From contig QCXZ01000042.1 in NCBI GenBank assembly GCA_025024175.1, positions 10,929,501 to 10,993,500 on the forward strand: a DNA stretch of 64,000 bases, written 5' to 3'. This document shows, piece after piece, positions 37,467 to 49,000 of this stretch; within the stretch, counting starts at the first letter, position 1; every line of letters starts with the position of its first letter. A program made the position numbers and the translations under genes. A model generated the notes under the pieces. The model had not been told where the DNA came from. It ran no database searches and saw only the letters and a list, made by a program, of their open reading frames with translations. Source of the DNA: Rhyzopertha dominica (Eukaryota > Arthropoda > Insecta > Coleoptera > Bostrichidae).

Positions 37467-38979
37467 TACATCATACCATTGCTTTGGTATATACGCAAAA
37501 CCAGTTCTATACCCACACCCATGCTGGCTGCATTAGACTTAAAGTGCACTGGTGAGCTATAATGGTAATGAAATAGATCTATCTGCAGTTGGTTGTGATG
37601 TAGATAGAACAGCATAGACATGCATTTTAATTATCCCATATTCTTCACTGTATCCTCATACACATGAAATAGCCCTTTTTCACAGACTTTTTAATTCCTT
37701 TTCTTTAAATGCCTTTGAAAAAGTATAATTCTTCACAAGCTTATAATAACGGTTTTCTAAATTACATAATTAATTAAATGTACTTTAAATACCTGACAAA
37801 ATATAAGTTTTCTTTTCACCCTAACATGTGTAAAAATTTGGCACTCTCTTAGGTTTACTCGTCAAGTCTTACTTTAACTTTCTAAATTATTTTTATTTTA
37901 ATGGCATAAATATTGCCTTTTCTATTGTAGGCAGTGTCTGTTTGTGTTTTGTGCATAATAAAGATAAAATTTCAGTTTTGAATCATTCAGGAGTATACAG
38001 TTTTTCTTTCAGTGACTAGTTCTGTTTTATACTGGACAAACGGTAAGATTGTTTCTCAATGAATATCTATAGGAATTTATAATAATAAGTATTATTATCA
38101 TTTAAACATACTTCCACTTTAAACAGTTTGAAAAGTTTACATTTTTGTAAAAGATCATAAAAAATTTTAAATAACTTAAACTGGACAATTCTAAATGATT
38201 CTTGCAATTTCAGTTGTTCCATTCTAAATTTCTTATTTGAACGCTAATTTTTCTGTTGCTGGTTTGAAAGCTGCTTTACTTTTTTAGTCAAGGTGCTTGT
38301 TTAGATTTTTACATTAATTTTATTAATTCAACAATGTCATATTTGCTTACTTTTGTAATTGGTACTGACAATGATTTATTATAACCAAAAAAGCTTTACC
38401 TAATAATAAAACATAGCGGATTAAATTTGGTGAGGTTTATTTTACAAGATATCCACAGTGAGTAATATGGCTCAGTTTTCAACAAAGGTAAATCTGTGTC
38501 GAGTAAGGTGTTTCTTATATTTAAATTATGTTTGAAGATCTTTCCGTCAAAGCTTCTGTCACAAGTAGAGTTAAGCATAACATATGAGTACAAGCTGTAA
38601 TTATTTCTGAATTTAATTTATGTTGACAAATATATGTGTCTATCTTTTAATAAGCATTTTTCTTTTACAAAACACATTTTTATTGACAAAAATTGACATG
38701 GAGCTTAGAGAAGATAAGGGCCGGCAAATTTAGGTTTTGCCCCGGTTAGTAAAAGGGTCTAAGCACGACCCTAAATACCTACCTTGAGCATGACAAAGAA
38801 CGAAAAGAATGAAGACAATTTTCTTTATCGCTAAAATGGACAAAAAGCCAGGAATTACTATTTTTCCTCGATTGGAGATAATTTTCGTTTAGTTTCATCA
38901 ATTTATTGCGAATCCTGTACCCAACAAGCAAAAAAGAAAAACAGGATTCCGTGAAAAATGATGTATGTTTTCAGATTTA

Positions 38980-39600
38980 TATTACAGAAGATGCTCAAAA
39001 TGTTCCCCTTTTATTTCCTGGCAATAATGCAGTCTTGAGTAAAATTTGTATCATATTTGCAGGTAAGTTTTGAATTTCTGCCCTGATTCGTCCTTTTAGA
39101 TTTTCTGCATGTGGCCGATTAGCATAAATACGGTTTTCAGATACCTTCACAGGAAAAAGTCAAGCGGCGTCAGATCAGGGGAACGTGCTGGGCATTCTAT
39201 CGCTCCGTGCCTATCAATCCATCTGTCTGGAAATATCGCATTCAAATATCCACGAACGTTGACTGCAAAATGGGGCGGTGCACCATCTTGCTGAAATCTG
39301 TTCAGAAGGACGCGCAGCATTTTCACGAGTAGCAAACAGACGAATAAGTAGTGGTATAATAATGTGTTCGCGCAAGAGTTAAATACTTGATCGCATTCAA
39401 ATTTCCGTCGATGAAAAAAGCCCAATAATGTGCTCACCGATAATACCACACCAGACATTCACTTTCTGAGGGGGTTGTGTGTGGACTTGTTCCATTCAAT
39501 GTGGATTTGTGTCCGACCAATATCTGCAATTATCTGTTGAATGGATTCAAAGGTGCATTCATTGTGAAACATTTTGAATCAATTAGGTAGCTTGGAAACA
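38980..39600 (-). mobile_element. Decayed mariner/Tc1-like transposase fragment
   Basis: Minus-strand frames contain NVWCGIIGEHIIG (about 39470-39430), QQDGAPPHFA (about 39290) and PARSPDLTPLDFFL (about 39150), the order expected for the DDE region of an insect mariner/Tc1-type transposase. Stops and frame shifts break it. I found no terminal repeats around it. Confidence 0.8.
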
Positions 39601-39799
39601 AGCTGATTGAACGTATGTGCTTTGTCTCACTTGATTTATCAGATAACTCTGACGATCGTTTCGACCTAAAACGGTCATTGTCTAAAAGATAACAACGTTA
39701 TACTAAACTCAGATGTGCAGAATTTTGTTTGCATCCCCTTTTTTACAGGGGTTGTAAAATACAGTTATAAAATCTCTCGCCTGGGTTTGAAGGTCGATT

Positions 39800-40420
39800 T
39801 TATAATTTTGGCAATATCAAAGGCGTACTGGACGTGGGAATTTCTATTTGTGTATTTGCCAAATGTTTTTTCTGATGCTGAGCTTTTTTAATTTCCAAAA
39901 GTTCTAAAAGGTTCAGTTTTTTACCTTTCCTTTCGCAATGCAAAATTTTGACGTCGTTTTCATCTAAGTGATGGTTATTTCTTATGCAATGGTCAGCAAA
40001 ACCTGTTGTGCTTTTGTTTGAATTTATATTCGCAACGTGTTCTTTAATTCTGTTTTTGATAGCTCTACCTGATTGTCCTATGTATATCATGTCACATTGC
40101 ATGCATTTTATTTGGTAAATGACGTTTTTGTTCAATTTATTGGATTTTGGCTTATTGTTAACTAGAAGACTTCCCAAATTGCACTTATTACCTCTATTGA
40201 TTTTATTCCGAGTCTATTCAGCCTATTTTTTTATCACAAACACTAACTCCTTTGACATAATTTACTGCGGCAAAAATATGTTCTTTTTCATTGATGTTAG
40301 CATTGTACAGCATTCTTTGTATTCTAATTTTATATTGCTTTTTAAATATTTGGTCCACCATTTTTGGTTTTTGACGATTTTTAAGACCCCGGGTTTCCTC
40401 AAAACATTACCTACAATGTT
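39800..40420 (-). mobile_element. Penelope-like retroelement remnant with GIY-YIG domain
   Basis: Minus frame 40177-39800 encodes a GIY-YIG endonuclease: VIYQIKCMQCDMIYIGQSGR followed by IKNRIKEHV and a conserved DHCIRNNHH stretch. In animals this domain is the C-terminus of Penelope-like elements. Upstream (to 40420), broken frames fit the linker to the reverse transcriptase (GSLLVNNKPKSNKL). The reverse transcriptase itself is missing here. Confidence 0.75.
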
Positions 40421-40854
40421 TTAATAACTGTTAATCTGGCAGTTGGTTCACAATCTTCATGAATTGCATTGTAGTGTGCAACTACTTCCGAATAACTTCG
40501 CCTTCTATCTCCATAACCAATCATCATCCCAATTTAAATAAACGATTTCGGCCTAATCGATTTTATGATCTACCCCTTACACAATAATTTAGAAATCTGC
40601 AACAAAGTATGTACAGATAAAACAGACATTTTCAATACGACTGTAATGGAAATAGTGAGAATCCTGTTGGGCTAAGGTCTTTCAAAGGTAATCTACGCGT
40701 AGTGCTTTATATTAATGTTAGTAGTTTCGCATTGTTTTCTCTCCCATTACTGTTGTTGCTTATGACTAGTTGTAACTGCATTGTTGTTAAGCCCTTTACA
40801 TAGAATTACTTCTAGAGGTGTTTGTACAAAAAAAATACGCTACCGCTCATTTAA

Positions 40855-42583
40855 ATGATAACCCACCCTTCATCTGTGGTGTCTTACAATGATCGTGTTG
40901 CCAGTGATAACGTAGCTGCATGTAATCTGTTCTCTGATATCTTTTCCTCAGTATTAATTTCCGACTCGTTACCTCCTAATATTCAACGCACCCGAAGTTC
41001 CAATTGCATCGAAATAAAATACATCTCAAAAGAATCAATAGTAGAAAAAATTATCAAACTAGATATACGTAAGGGCACCGGAACGGACGGCATTTCGGGC
41101 CATATTTATCAAAACGTGCGATGAGATCCTTGCTGAACCACTTTGTATTATATTCAATAAGTCTTTGAAAGAAGGGGTGTTCCCAAGCAAACATTGTCCC
41201 CATCTATAAATCAGGAGATCAGACTAAAGTAACCAACTATCGCCCCATATCGCTCTTGTCAATTTTTTGGTAAAATTTTTGAAAGCTGTGTTACTGAAGA
41301 ATTATTTTTTAATATTAAACAACACATAGATGAACGTCAGCATGGTTGTTTCCTTGGAAGGTCGACAGTAACTAATCTCATTACTTTTGTTCAACATCTG
41401 TCAGAACGCATGGATAAAAGAGCTCAAGTGGATGCCGTGTATACCGACTTTTCCAAAGCGTTCGATAAAGTTCACCATGCCTCCCTTCTTACTAAATTGG
41501 AGAATTTCGGTGTGCATGGTAATCTGCTAAGGTGGCTAAAATAGTACTTATGTAGGGCTCTCATCTAGGTCCTCTACTATTTCTTATTTTTATTAATGAT
41601 ATTGGTAATTTTATTCAACACTCAAATTATCTACTGTACTCAGACGATATGAAAATTTACAGAGAAATAACTAACTTACATGATGCACTGCTTTTGCAAA
41701 ATGATTTAAATAACTCATACTGTAGCAGAAATTATTTATTTCTAAACCTAGACAAGTGCTATAACATCACTTTCACGAGGCTGTCCCCACTAAATTTGCA
41801 ATAAACAACCACACCCTTAACTCTATTAATGAAATAAAGGACCTGGGCGTCATTGTGGACAGCAAACTAAGATTTGAATTGCACGTTGAAGAAATAATAC
41901 AGCGCTCACTCAGAAACTGAGGTTTTATTTTTAGAACCACAACTAAATTTACCAATATAAAATCATTTAAAATTCTCTATGATACCTTGGTGTGCAGCCA
42001 TCTAGAGTATGCCAGTGTCGTCTGGAATCCGTTGTATTACAAATACATTAAACGAATTCATTGGTAAGCTTAATTATAAGTTTAACAGAGATCTCCACAC
42101 CTTGACTTACGAATATAAATTAAAAAAGTACAATACGACAAGCTTAAGCAATCGACGCGAGAATTTTGATATTATCTTTCTGTACAAGGTAGTTAACTCA
42201 TTGTTGTCAACGTCTTTAATTAGTCACGTATATATTAATACTCCTCTATACCCTCTTAGGACTAAGAATACATTTCATGTTTACACTTGCAACACAAGTC
42301 ACTGCCAAAATTCACCGTTATATCGTGTAATTTATACTTATAACTCGGCTTATACTCATCTCGATATTTTTTCACTATCATTAACATCTCTTAAAAAGAT
42401 CTTAAAAGAACCATAACTATAATTGCTAAACTGTTAAAAATAACATTTCAGATGTAACTTATTCAATCGCAGCTCCTCTCACCCCTAATTACTTCATTTC
42501 AATACGCTACCTAGTGCTTTCCTGCTTTTGGATTCTCTGAATCTGTTGGAAAGTCAATGTAATATATAAATAAATAAAAAAAT
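40855..42583 (+). mobile_element. Broken LINE (jockey/CR1-like) with A-rich tail
   Basis: Plus-strand pieces of a non-LTR reverse transcriptase: KLDIRKGTGTDGISGHIYQN near 41100, DFSKAFDKVHHASLLTKLENF near 41450-41500, then GPLLFLIFINDIG and a YSDDMK catalytic box (41560-41655), then a C-terminal frame 42009-42416. About 35 residues before the GPLLF block seem deleted, and several frames are shifted. A TAAATAAATAAAAAAA-type tail ends it near 42583. It is a dead copy. Confidence 0.75.
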
Positions 42584-42684
42584 GAACTTCTTGTTCAGCA
42601 GAAACGCAATCGTTGTCCAACTTTTCATCTCGAGTTCTTTGAATCGAATTCTTGAGCCGCCTCAAGAGCAAACAGGCTCCGTAG

Positions 42685-42888
42685 GCGGTCCTGCCGCCCC
42701 GCAGCAGAGAGGTGGGCATTCTCCTGCTGTCCTGCAGCGGCAGTCGCATTCAAACGCATCGTGCACCACCAGGTCCGTCGTCATTCAACTCGTGCTATGA
42801 CGGACGATTACCGGGAACGATAATTTTCGAGGATATGCAGGCCAAACGTAAGAAAATTCCGGGGAAATCACCACTTACCGTAGAAGAG
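42685..42888 (+). other. Orphan exon-like open frame upstream of the TEP gene
   Basis: An open frame after a TAG at 42682 ends at a good donor (GAAGAG then GTGAGA at 42889). Its second half, FEDMQAKRKKIPGKSPLTVEE, looks like real protein, and the GC content is higher than in the surroundings. No partner exon was found, so it may be an alternative 5' exon, part of a gene that I cannot follow, or chance. Confidence 0.3.
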
Positions 42889-43010
42889 GTGAGAATCGAG
42901 ACTTAGTGCGAAACGTCTGTGATAATTGACTATTAAGGTGATTAGTGCATGTAGTTGAGAGTGCAGTTCGGTGTTTGGTACGCGGTTTTGTCGCAGAACT
43001 TCAATTGAAA

Positions 43011-46000
43011 ATGTTGCGGTTTGGCCTGGTTTTGGTCCAGTGTTTTGTGGTCATCAGCTGTCAAGGGTAAGTAAACAGTCGTGTGTGTACGTTTGTAACC
43101 CACGAAGGAAAATTGCGTTTCGGTGCCCACGATAAAAAAGCTATAGAAGATGTTGCACGAACCATTTTTAACCCTAATTTAGACCAATTCTACAGTAAAA
43201 TGTATGATTTATTGTTAAACTTTTGCGAAAAGCACATAAAAACTTAGAGCGCAAATAATGCAGCTATTAATTATTACTGGTTATGCAATTCCGTTTTAAT
43301 TACATTTTATAAACCTTATGCATTCAAGCTATGGTATTTTATAGAATATATGCTTCCTAATAATATAAATGTTTGAAAAATTCTTATATATCGGTCTTTT
43401 AAAGTAAATGTATGTCTCAATTCATTGATTCTGCTTTTCATTTCTATCTTCTGGATCCAAAACTTAAATTTACTTACATATAAATATATATCTTATGCTT
43501 AATGCCATCATTAACATTTAATAAATCTTGTATTTAGGAGGGCATTATCGAATAATAAGATGTTGAATATACCTCTTAGTTTAATATCTTTATAAAGTGT
43601 AATTACCATAGCAATCATTAAAAATTTTCTCATCAAAATGTTAAAAAAATAAAAGCTGTAATAAAAAAGATGTCAGAATTAGAATGAGGTCTGTTTGATT
43701 TGTTTTAGCAGGTGTTTTTTCCTGTCTAGTGTGCATTCATGCAGTTGGTGTGTAGATATCTTTGTTCTTTCCTTATTTTTGCATTAAATTGTTTACTACT
43801 GCTTTAACTCTTCGTAGTATTTCACTTGTAGTTTTGAGTCTTTATTATTTGTTGGTGCATGTACATTTATTATGGACACAGATTCTTATAGACAGATTAT
43901 CTATCTCTGTGTCTGTTATATCCTTACCCTTCTTTTTCGTTTCCTGTAGGGCAATGCTATATTAATTTAATTCCTCTGCCAAGTTTTTTAATGCTCCTTG
44001 TTCATTCGTACTTCTCACATTCCGTGTAGCTATATTTCTTTTGGAGGCTTTTTATTTTCCTTCTTCTTTACCAGTTACCTTCGTCCGTGTACGTGCTTGG
44101 TTCCTCTTAGTACTATACCCAGCCCAGCTTTTTTCAATTAGTATGTTTTCCAGTAGTTGCCTCCACCTTTAGATCTAAGCCCGAGACAAAATTTTGCGAA
44201 AATACTTGGAAGAAAAGACGTGGAATGGTCATCAAAGGTGTTTTGTTCTGGAGAACAATACGTACATTGCAATAAACAAAATTCTCGATTTGGAATTCGA
44301 ATCGGTAAAACATACTCCATATTCGCCTGACTTGGCTCCTACTGACTGCAATCTATTTCTCAAACTATAAAGAGTTTGAAAAGGCACAAGTTTTCTTCCA
44401 ACAAAGAAGTTATGGAAGCTGTAGAAGGCTAGATACTCACTGTTGGGATTTATTTTGTTGACGGCTGTACTTCTAGATTTGTTGTTGTATTGAAATTGAA
44501 GTTCATTCAAATTGAGCGTTTTTACTATTTTCACTTAAGGAATGGTGTCCCACGGAATGTGAACCATCCCGAATAACATGGAAGTCATTTGTTTGCAAAA
44601 ATTATCTCTTATACGCACATTTCAAAGAAAATTTAAGGCCATAAAGCTAACTTAGTACTTTTATATCAGATCATATTTATTTAGAAAGTAGCTATACTAA
44701 TGAATTATCTATAGCAAGAGGAAATGGTCTACGACTATCATTAATATACACCATATTTCGACAAAGTAAGACAAACATATGTAACCGAACAACAAACGAT
44801 GTCCATCCTAAATTCCTATACTTAGTATAAAACACCTCACCTTAGAGTAAAATTCCAACGCTATACAAATAAATTCATTAATTCTATAATAAATTTACTA
44901 ATGACAAATATCATCTTTCAATTAAATAACAATATAAAAGAACTGAATTACGTAACAAACAGTCTTAGAACTGCAATAAATAAAAGTGAATTAGAAACAT
45001 TGTTTAAAACCTAAAAATACAAACTGCAAAAACTCTTAAAAAGTATAAAAACGAAAAGTATCAATAAAATAAATAAACTTATAAACCAAAAAGAATAACT
45101 ACACAATAACAATCATAGCAAAAATGATACTAGTTAGTGGATCAAAAACATATCAAACACAACGATCTCTAATGAAATTATGCAAATACTGATACTAGGC
45201 ATAAACATGCATATAAAAGATTTAGAAACAACAATAAAAATAAATAAATTACAAAAAACTATATATAAGATATGTAGATGATCTGTTCTTAATAATACCA
45301 GAAGACAGAACGAATGAAATTTTTAATATATTTAATACTTATCACCCAAAATTACAGTTTATCATGGAGACAGGGAAGAACTACACTTTATACTTGTGCT
45401 CAACAACTGTTTATCTAAATTTAACAAAAACTTCAATTCATTTAGATTTAATAAATGCAAGGATAATAAAGTAACATAATGTATTAAAGTTTCAGCACAG
45501 ATAGTTCCTCTGGTAACGTAAAAAGGGATATGAACTCTTAACATGGTATGCTTAAATAAGTTCGTATAATAAATACGACAGATTTTACATGTTTACTAAC
45601 GTGGTATCAGCTACAGCGAACAGCAAATAGGACATTAAAATTCATTGCACAAAAGCATAATTCTAACTATTATTTTTGGAGTGAAACTGTATTATAACAA
45701 TGAAATATGTGGCTGTGAAGCTAAATACTTTGAAGATACTGCCCCTGTTTATTTCAAAAAATCCAGCGGCAGTAAACTTTGGAGAAATCTGAGTGGCCAC
45801 TTGCGCAAATCTTTTTAGTTCCCTCCATTCCTCTGAGTTGTAATCGAAATCGTCTTGTGAATAATGGCATATCCAAATTGTTCGTTGCGCTTCTTTCGTT
45901 GCCGAATCAGCTAACATACCGATCACACTTACGAAAACCTGAAAAAATTTGAACATCTCGTTGAAAAAATCTGTTATCTGATGAACGAAAAAATAGACGT

Positions 46001-49000
46001 AACTAAATAAAACTTTAAAAAGGGTTGCACAGGCCTATCTCATCAAACGTTTAGCAAATGATTTCTGCAAACGATTGCAAATAGATATCACTACAGCAAA
46101 AAGAATAAGCTGTGGTGCACTGTGCAACAATAGACTGAATTGTTGATCGACATAGTATAGATTCCTGCAAATCTACTTAGATTGATTGTCGTTTTTTGTT
46201 AAATAAAGCTTATTAATACCTATAATTATAAGAGAAATATCATCAAGAGTCAGGAAAAAATCAATCATTTGTGTTAGTTTTTAACAGTTTGATCATTAAA
46301 ATACAGCTTCAAACATTTCCTGTGATAATATTTACCATAATCCCACAAACCAGCATAGCATTCAGAAATACCAAAGAACTACCATCATTTCCACTCTTTT
46401 CTGCTTCCATTATACTGATGGAAGTGTACAGGGTCAGTAAAGTACCACAAACTCCTTCTCCAGTGAGAAAGACGGACTGCCATCCAAAAAGCGTATTTAT
46501 TATTTCCACAATCTCGCATAACTTCTTGTAGGACTGACAAAGATTTCTTATATTATGTGTTGTCTTATTATGCACCTTTTCCAAAGACTCTATTGTTGTC
46601 GCTTCCTTCTGGGTATTGTTCTTGCGCACCAGAGTCTTTAAAAGATCATCGTTCAACTGTGCAAAGCCTTTTTTGACAACGAATATTCTAAATAAGTATA
46701 ATGATAATGTCACGTTTAAATGAAATCGCTGTAGGTCTTTGACGGCGTATAATTTGNAACTAGAAAAGCCAAGAGTTTTACTCCATATCCATGCGTTCAA
46801 ACCAGAGAGAATCACAGGACCACACCCTTGGATAACAAATAATATACCAAACGTCGATGCATTTTGTGTAAAGAATTTGAGCTGCAACGGATAGGTCATC
46901 AACGTCTTCCACTGTTGCATGTTTCCGAACGACGCAGCCAGTAGTATAGACGATGTAGCTCCAGTCTCCATAAGAACGACCAAAACTTCCAGGACAGGTT
47001 GTATTATTAAGGATGACTTCGTGTGGTGTTCAGTCCTTGCGACCAGACACACAATTTGTATTACGAGCACGATTAGAATGATTAAGATCGCACTGCACTT
47101 GCAGTAAATGCATGACCATGTTTTTTTCGCTTCCAAGTCATAATGAGGACATACCCCCATCACTCGTGCACAATTTGATAGAAATCTAAACAGCCTGAGT
47201 GTTTTCGGCCCAAGCATGATCGGATACTAACGAAATGCTCGCTAGGTTCAATATTGATCACTAAGTTAATTCATTACGCTGATCGAATAGAAAAGTACTG
47301 CCATAAGTATATGGGTAAATATGATGGGCATTAAGTTACAATGTTTTAGGGTAATTGGCACATATTTGGTCTGTTAATTGCATTACAGGTGTCAGGATAA
47401 GCTAGAAATATACGGCACTTGTTTGAACTTCTGTCTTTCAAACATATATAGGCAGTTCCATTTTCAATAAAAAAGGCACTCTTGTTTATTTCATTTTTGA
47501 GTTATTTGCATTTTAAACATTCAGTATAAAGACTTCTAAGCGACCGTTATTACTTTGACTTTCTTTCAAGTAGGCTTGTGTCAGCACTTATCAGTTTTTC
47601 GTGTAAAGAAATATTTGACAATTTTACTGTCACTAAGTAAGAGTGTTTATTGTATTGTTCTATTATTTGTTGTAAAAATTCTAAAATAAGAAAATGCCAC
47701 GACATAATGAATTTTCCAACAGTAAAATGCGTGATATGATTTGTGTTTTGCTCAGTCAAATTATAGTGGGCTTGAGGCAGCCGGAAGATATTTACAATTA
47801 TACCCAAATAGAAGACAACCCAATCACAAACTGTTCAGACGTATTTACATCCGCCTGGGCGAAACAGGGTGTTTTCGTCCTAAAAGCTTAAATGGTGCTA
47901 AAAACACTATCAATCAATTTTAAATAAAGATAATCTCCATCCATCCAGTTCGCCTACAGTTTGCTTAATTTATCCTGGTTAAACAAACCGAAAACCGTGA
48001 TTTTCTTAATAACCTTCTTTTCACCGATGAGGCGACGTTTACTAGGCGAGGTGTTTCTAATTGGAAAAACAATCATTTGTGAGACTCCGAAAGTCCACAT
48101 GCTCTAAAGGAACGACATTTTCGGCATGAATTCAAGGTAAATATTTGGTGTTGTGTGATATCTGATTTTTTATTGGTCCTTTGGAACTTCCTCCTAATCT
48201 GAACGGGCCCCTCTATTTAAACTTCCTTGAAAAAAATTTAAACACACTACTAGAAGATGTACCACTAGCCATAAGGCGGAACATGTGGTTTATGCAAGAC
48301 TGGGCGTGGCAGTGAACTCGTGTGGCCACCTAGAAGTCCAGATTTCAACCCTCTAGACTTCTCAATATGAGCACAAATGAAGGACATGGTTTACAAGGAA
48401 ACAATTAATTCCATCGAAGAATTACGACAGAAAATTCAAGAAGCTGCTAGTATTATTAAAAATAATCGACATATGTTATTTAATATTCAAAGATCTTTAA
48501 GGATACGCCTTACAAAGTGTATTGAAGTGGAAGGCGGTCATTTTGAGCATTTACTTTGAAGTTTTCTTTTCATACTGTTACTGATTGTTATTTGTTGCCT
48601 TTACTGTTGTTTCCCGCATTGTAGTAATTTAAAAGAATAAATTCATTTTATAACAAACAAAATTCATTAAATGTTTAAAATGCAAATAACTCAAAATATG
48701 ATAGAGTTGCATGAAATAAACAAGAGTGCCTTTTTTATTGAAAATGGAACTGCCTTTTAGCTTTTCTAGTCATTTTAGCCATAACTCGTTAGGCAAAAAA
48801 GATATGTTGTAATTTACTTAAGTAACAGGGTGTAATTAGCAGTAAATTCGTAATTTTCTTGCCAAAACTTTGAACACCCTGTATCTCGTAAACCTGCAGC
48901 ATTTGTATAAGGCATATTAAGCTCAATCACCATATATTTTGGTGTGTAGTATCTCCAGCTCAGAGATTGCCCATTCTTTATGAATCACCCTGTATATTAA

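Larger units (their letters stand above)
36774..38980. other. Gene-poor region after the coiled-coil gene
   Basis: 3' UTR up to the AATAAA at 37108-37113, then AT-rich sequence. A 72-codon frame at 37191-37409 (...QEYLYIVIKARPQSISLKTL...) looks mildly protein-like, but it has no splice or start context and runs into the palindrome and repeat, so I do not call it a gene. Nothing else is recognised. Confidence 0.4.

Noticed and set aside
46919..47107. Plus-strand frame across the gustatory receptor
   Set aside because: Shadow of the receptor exon on the minus strand.
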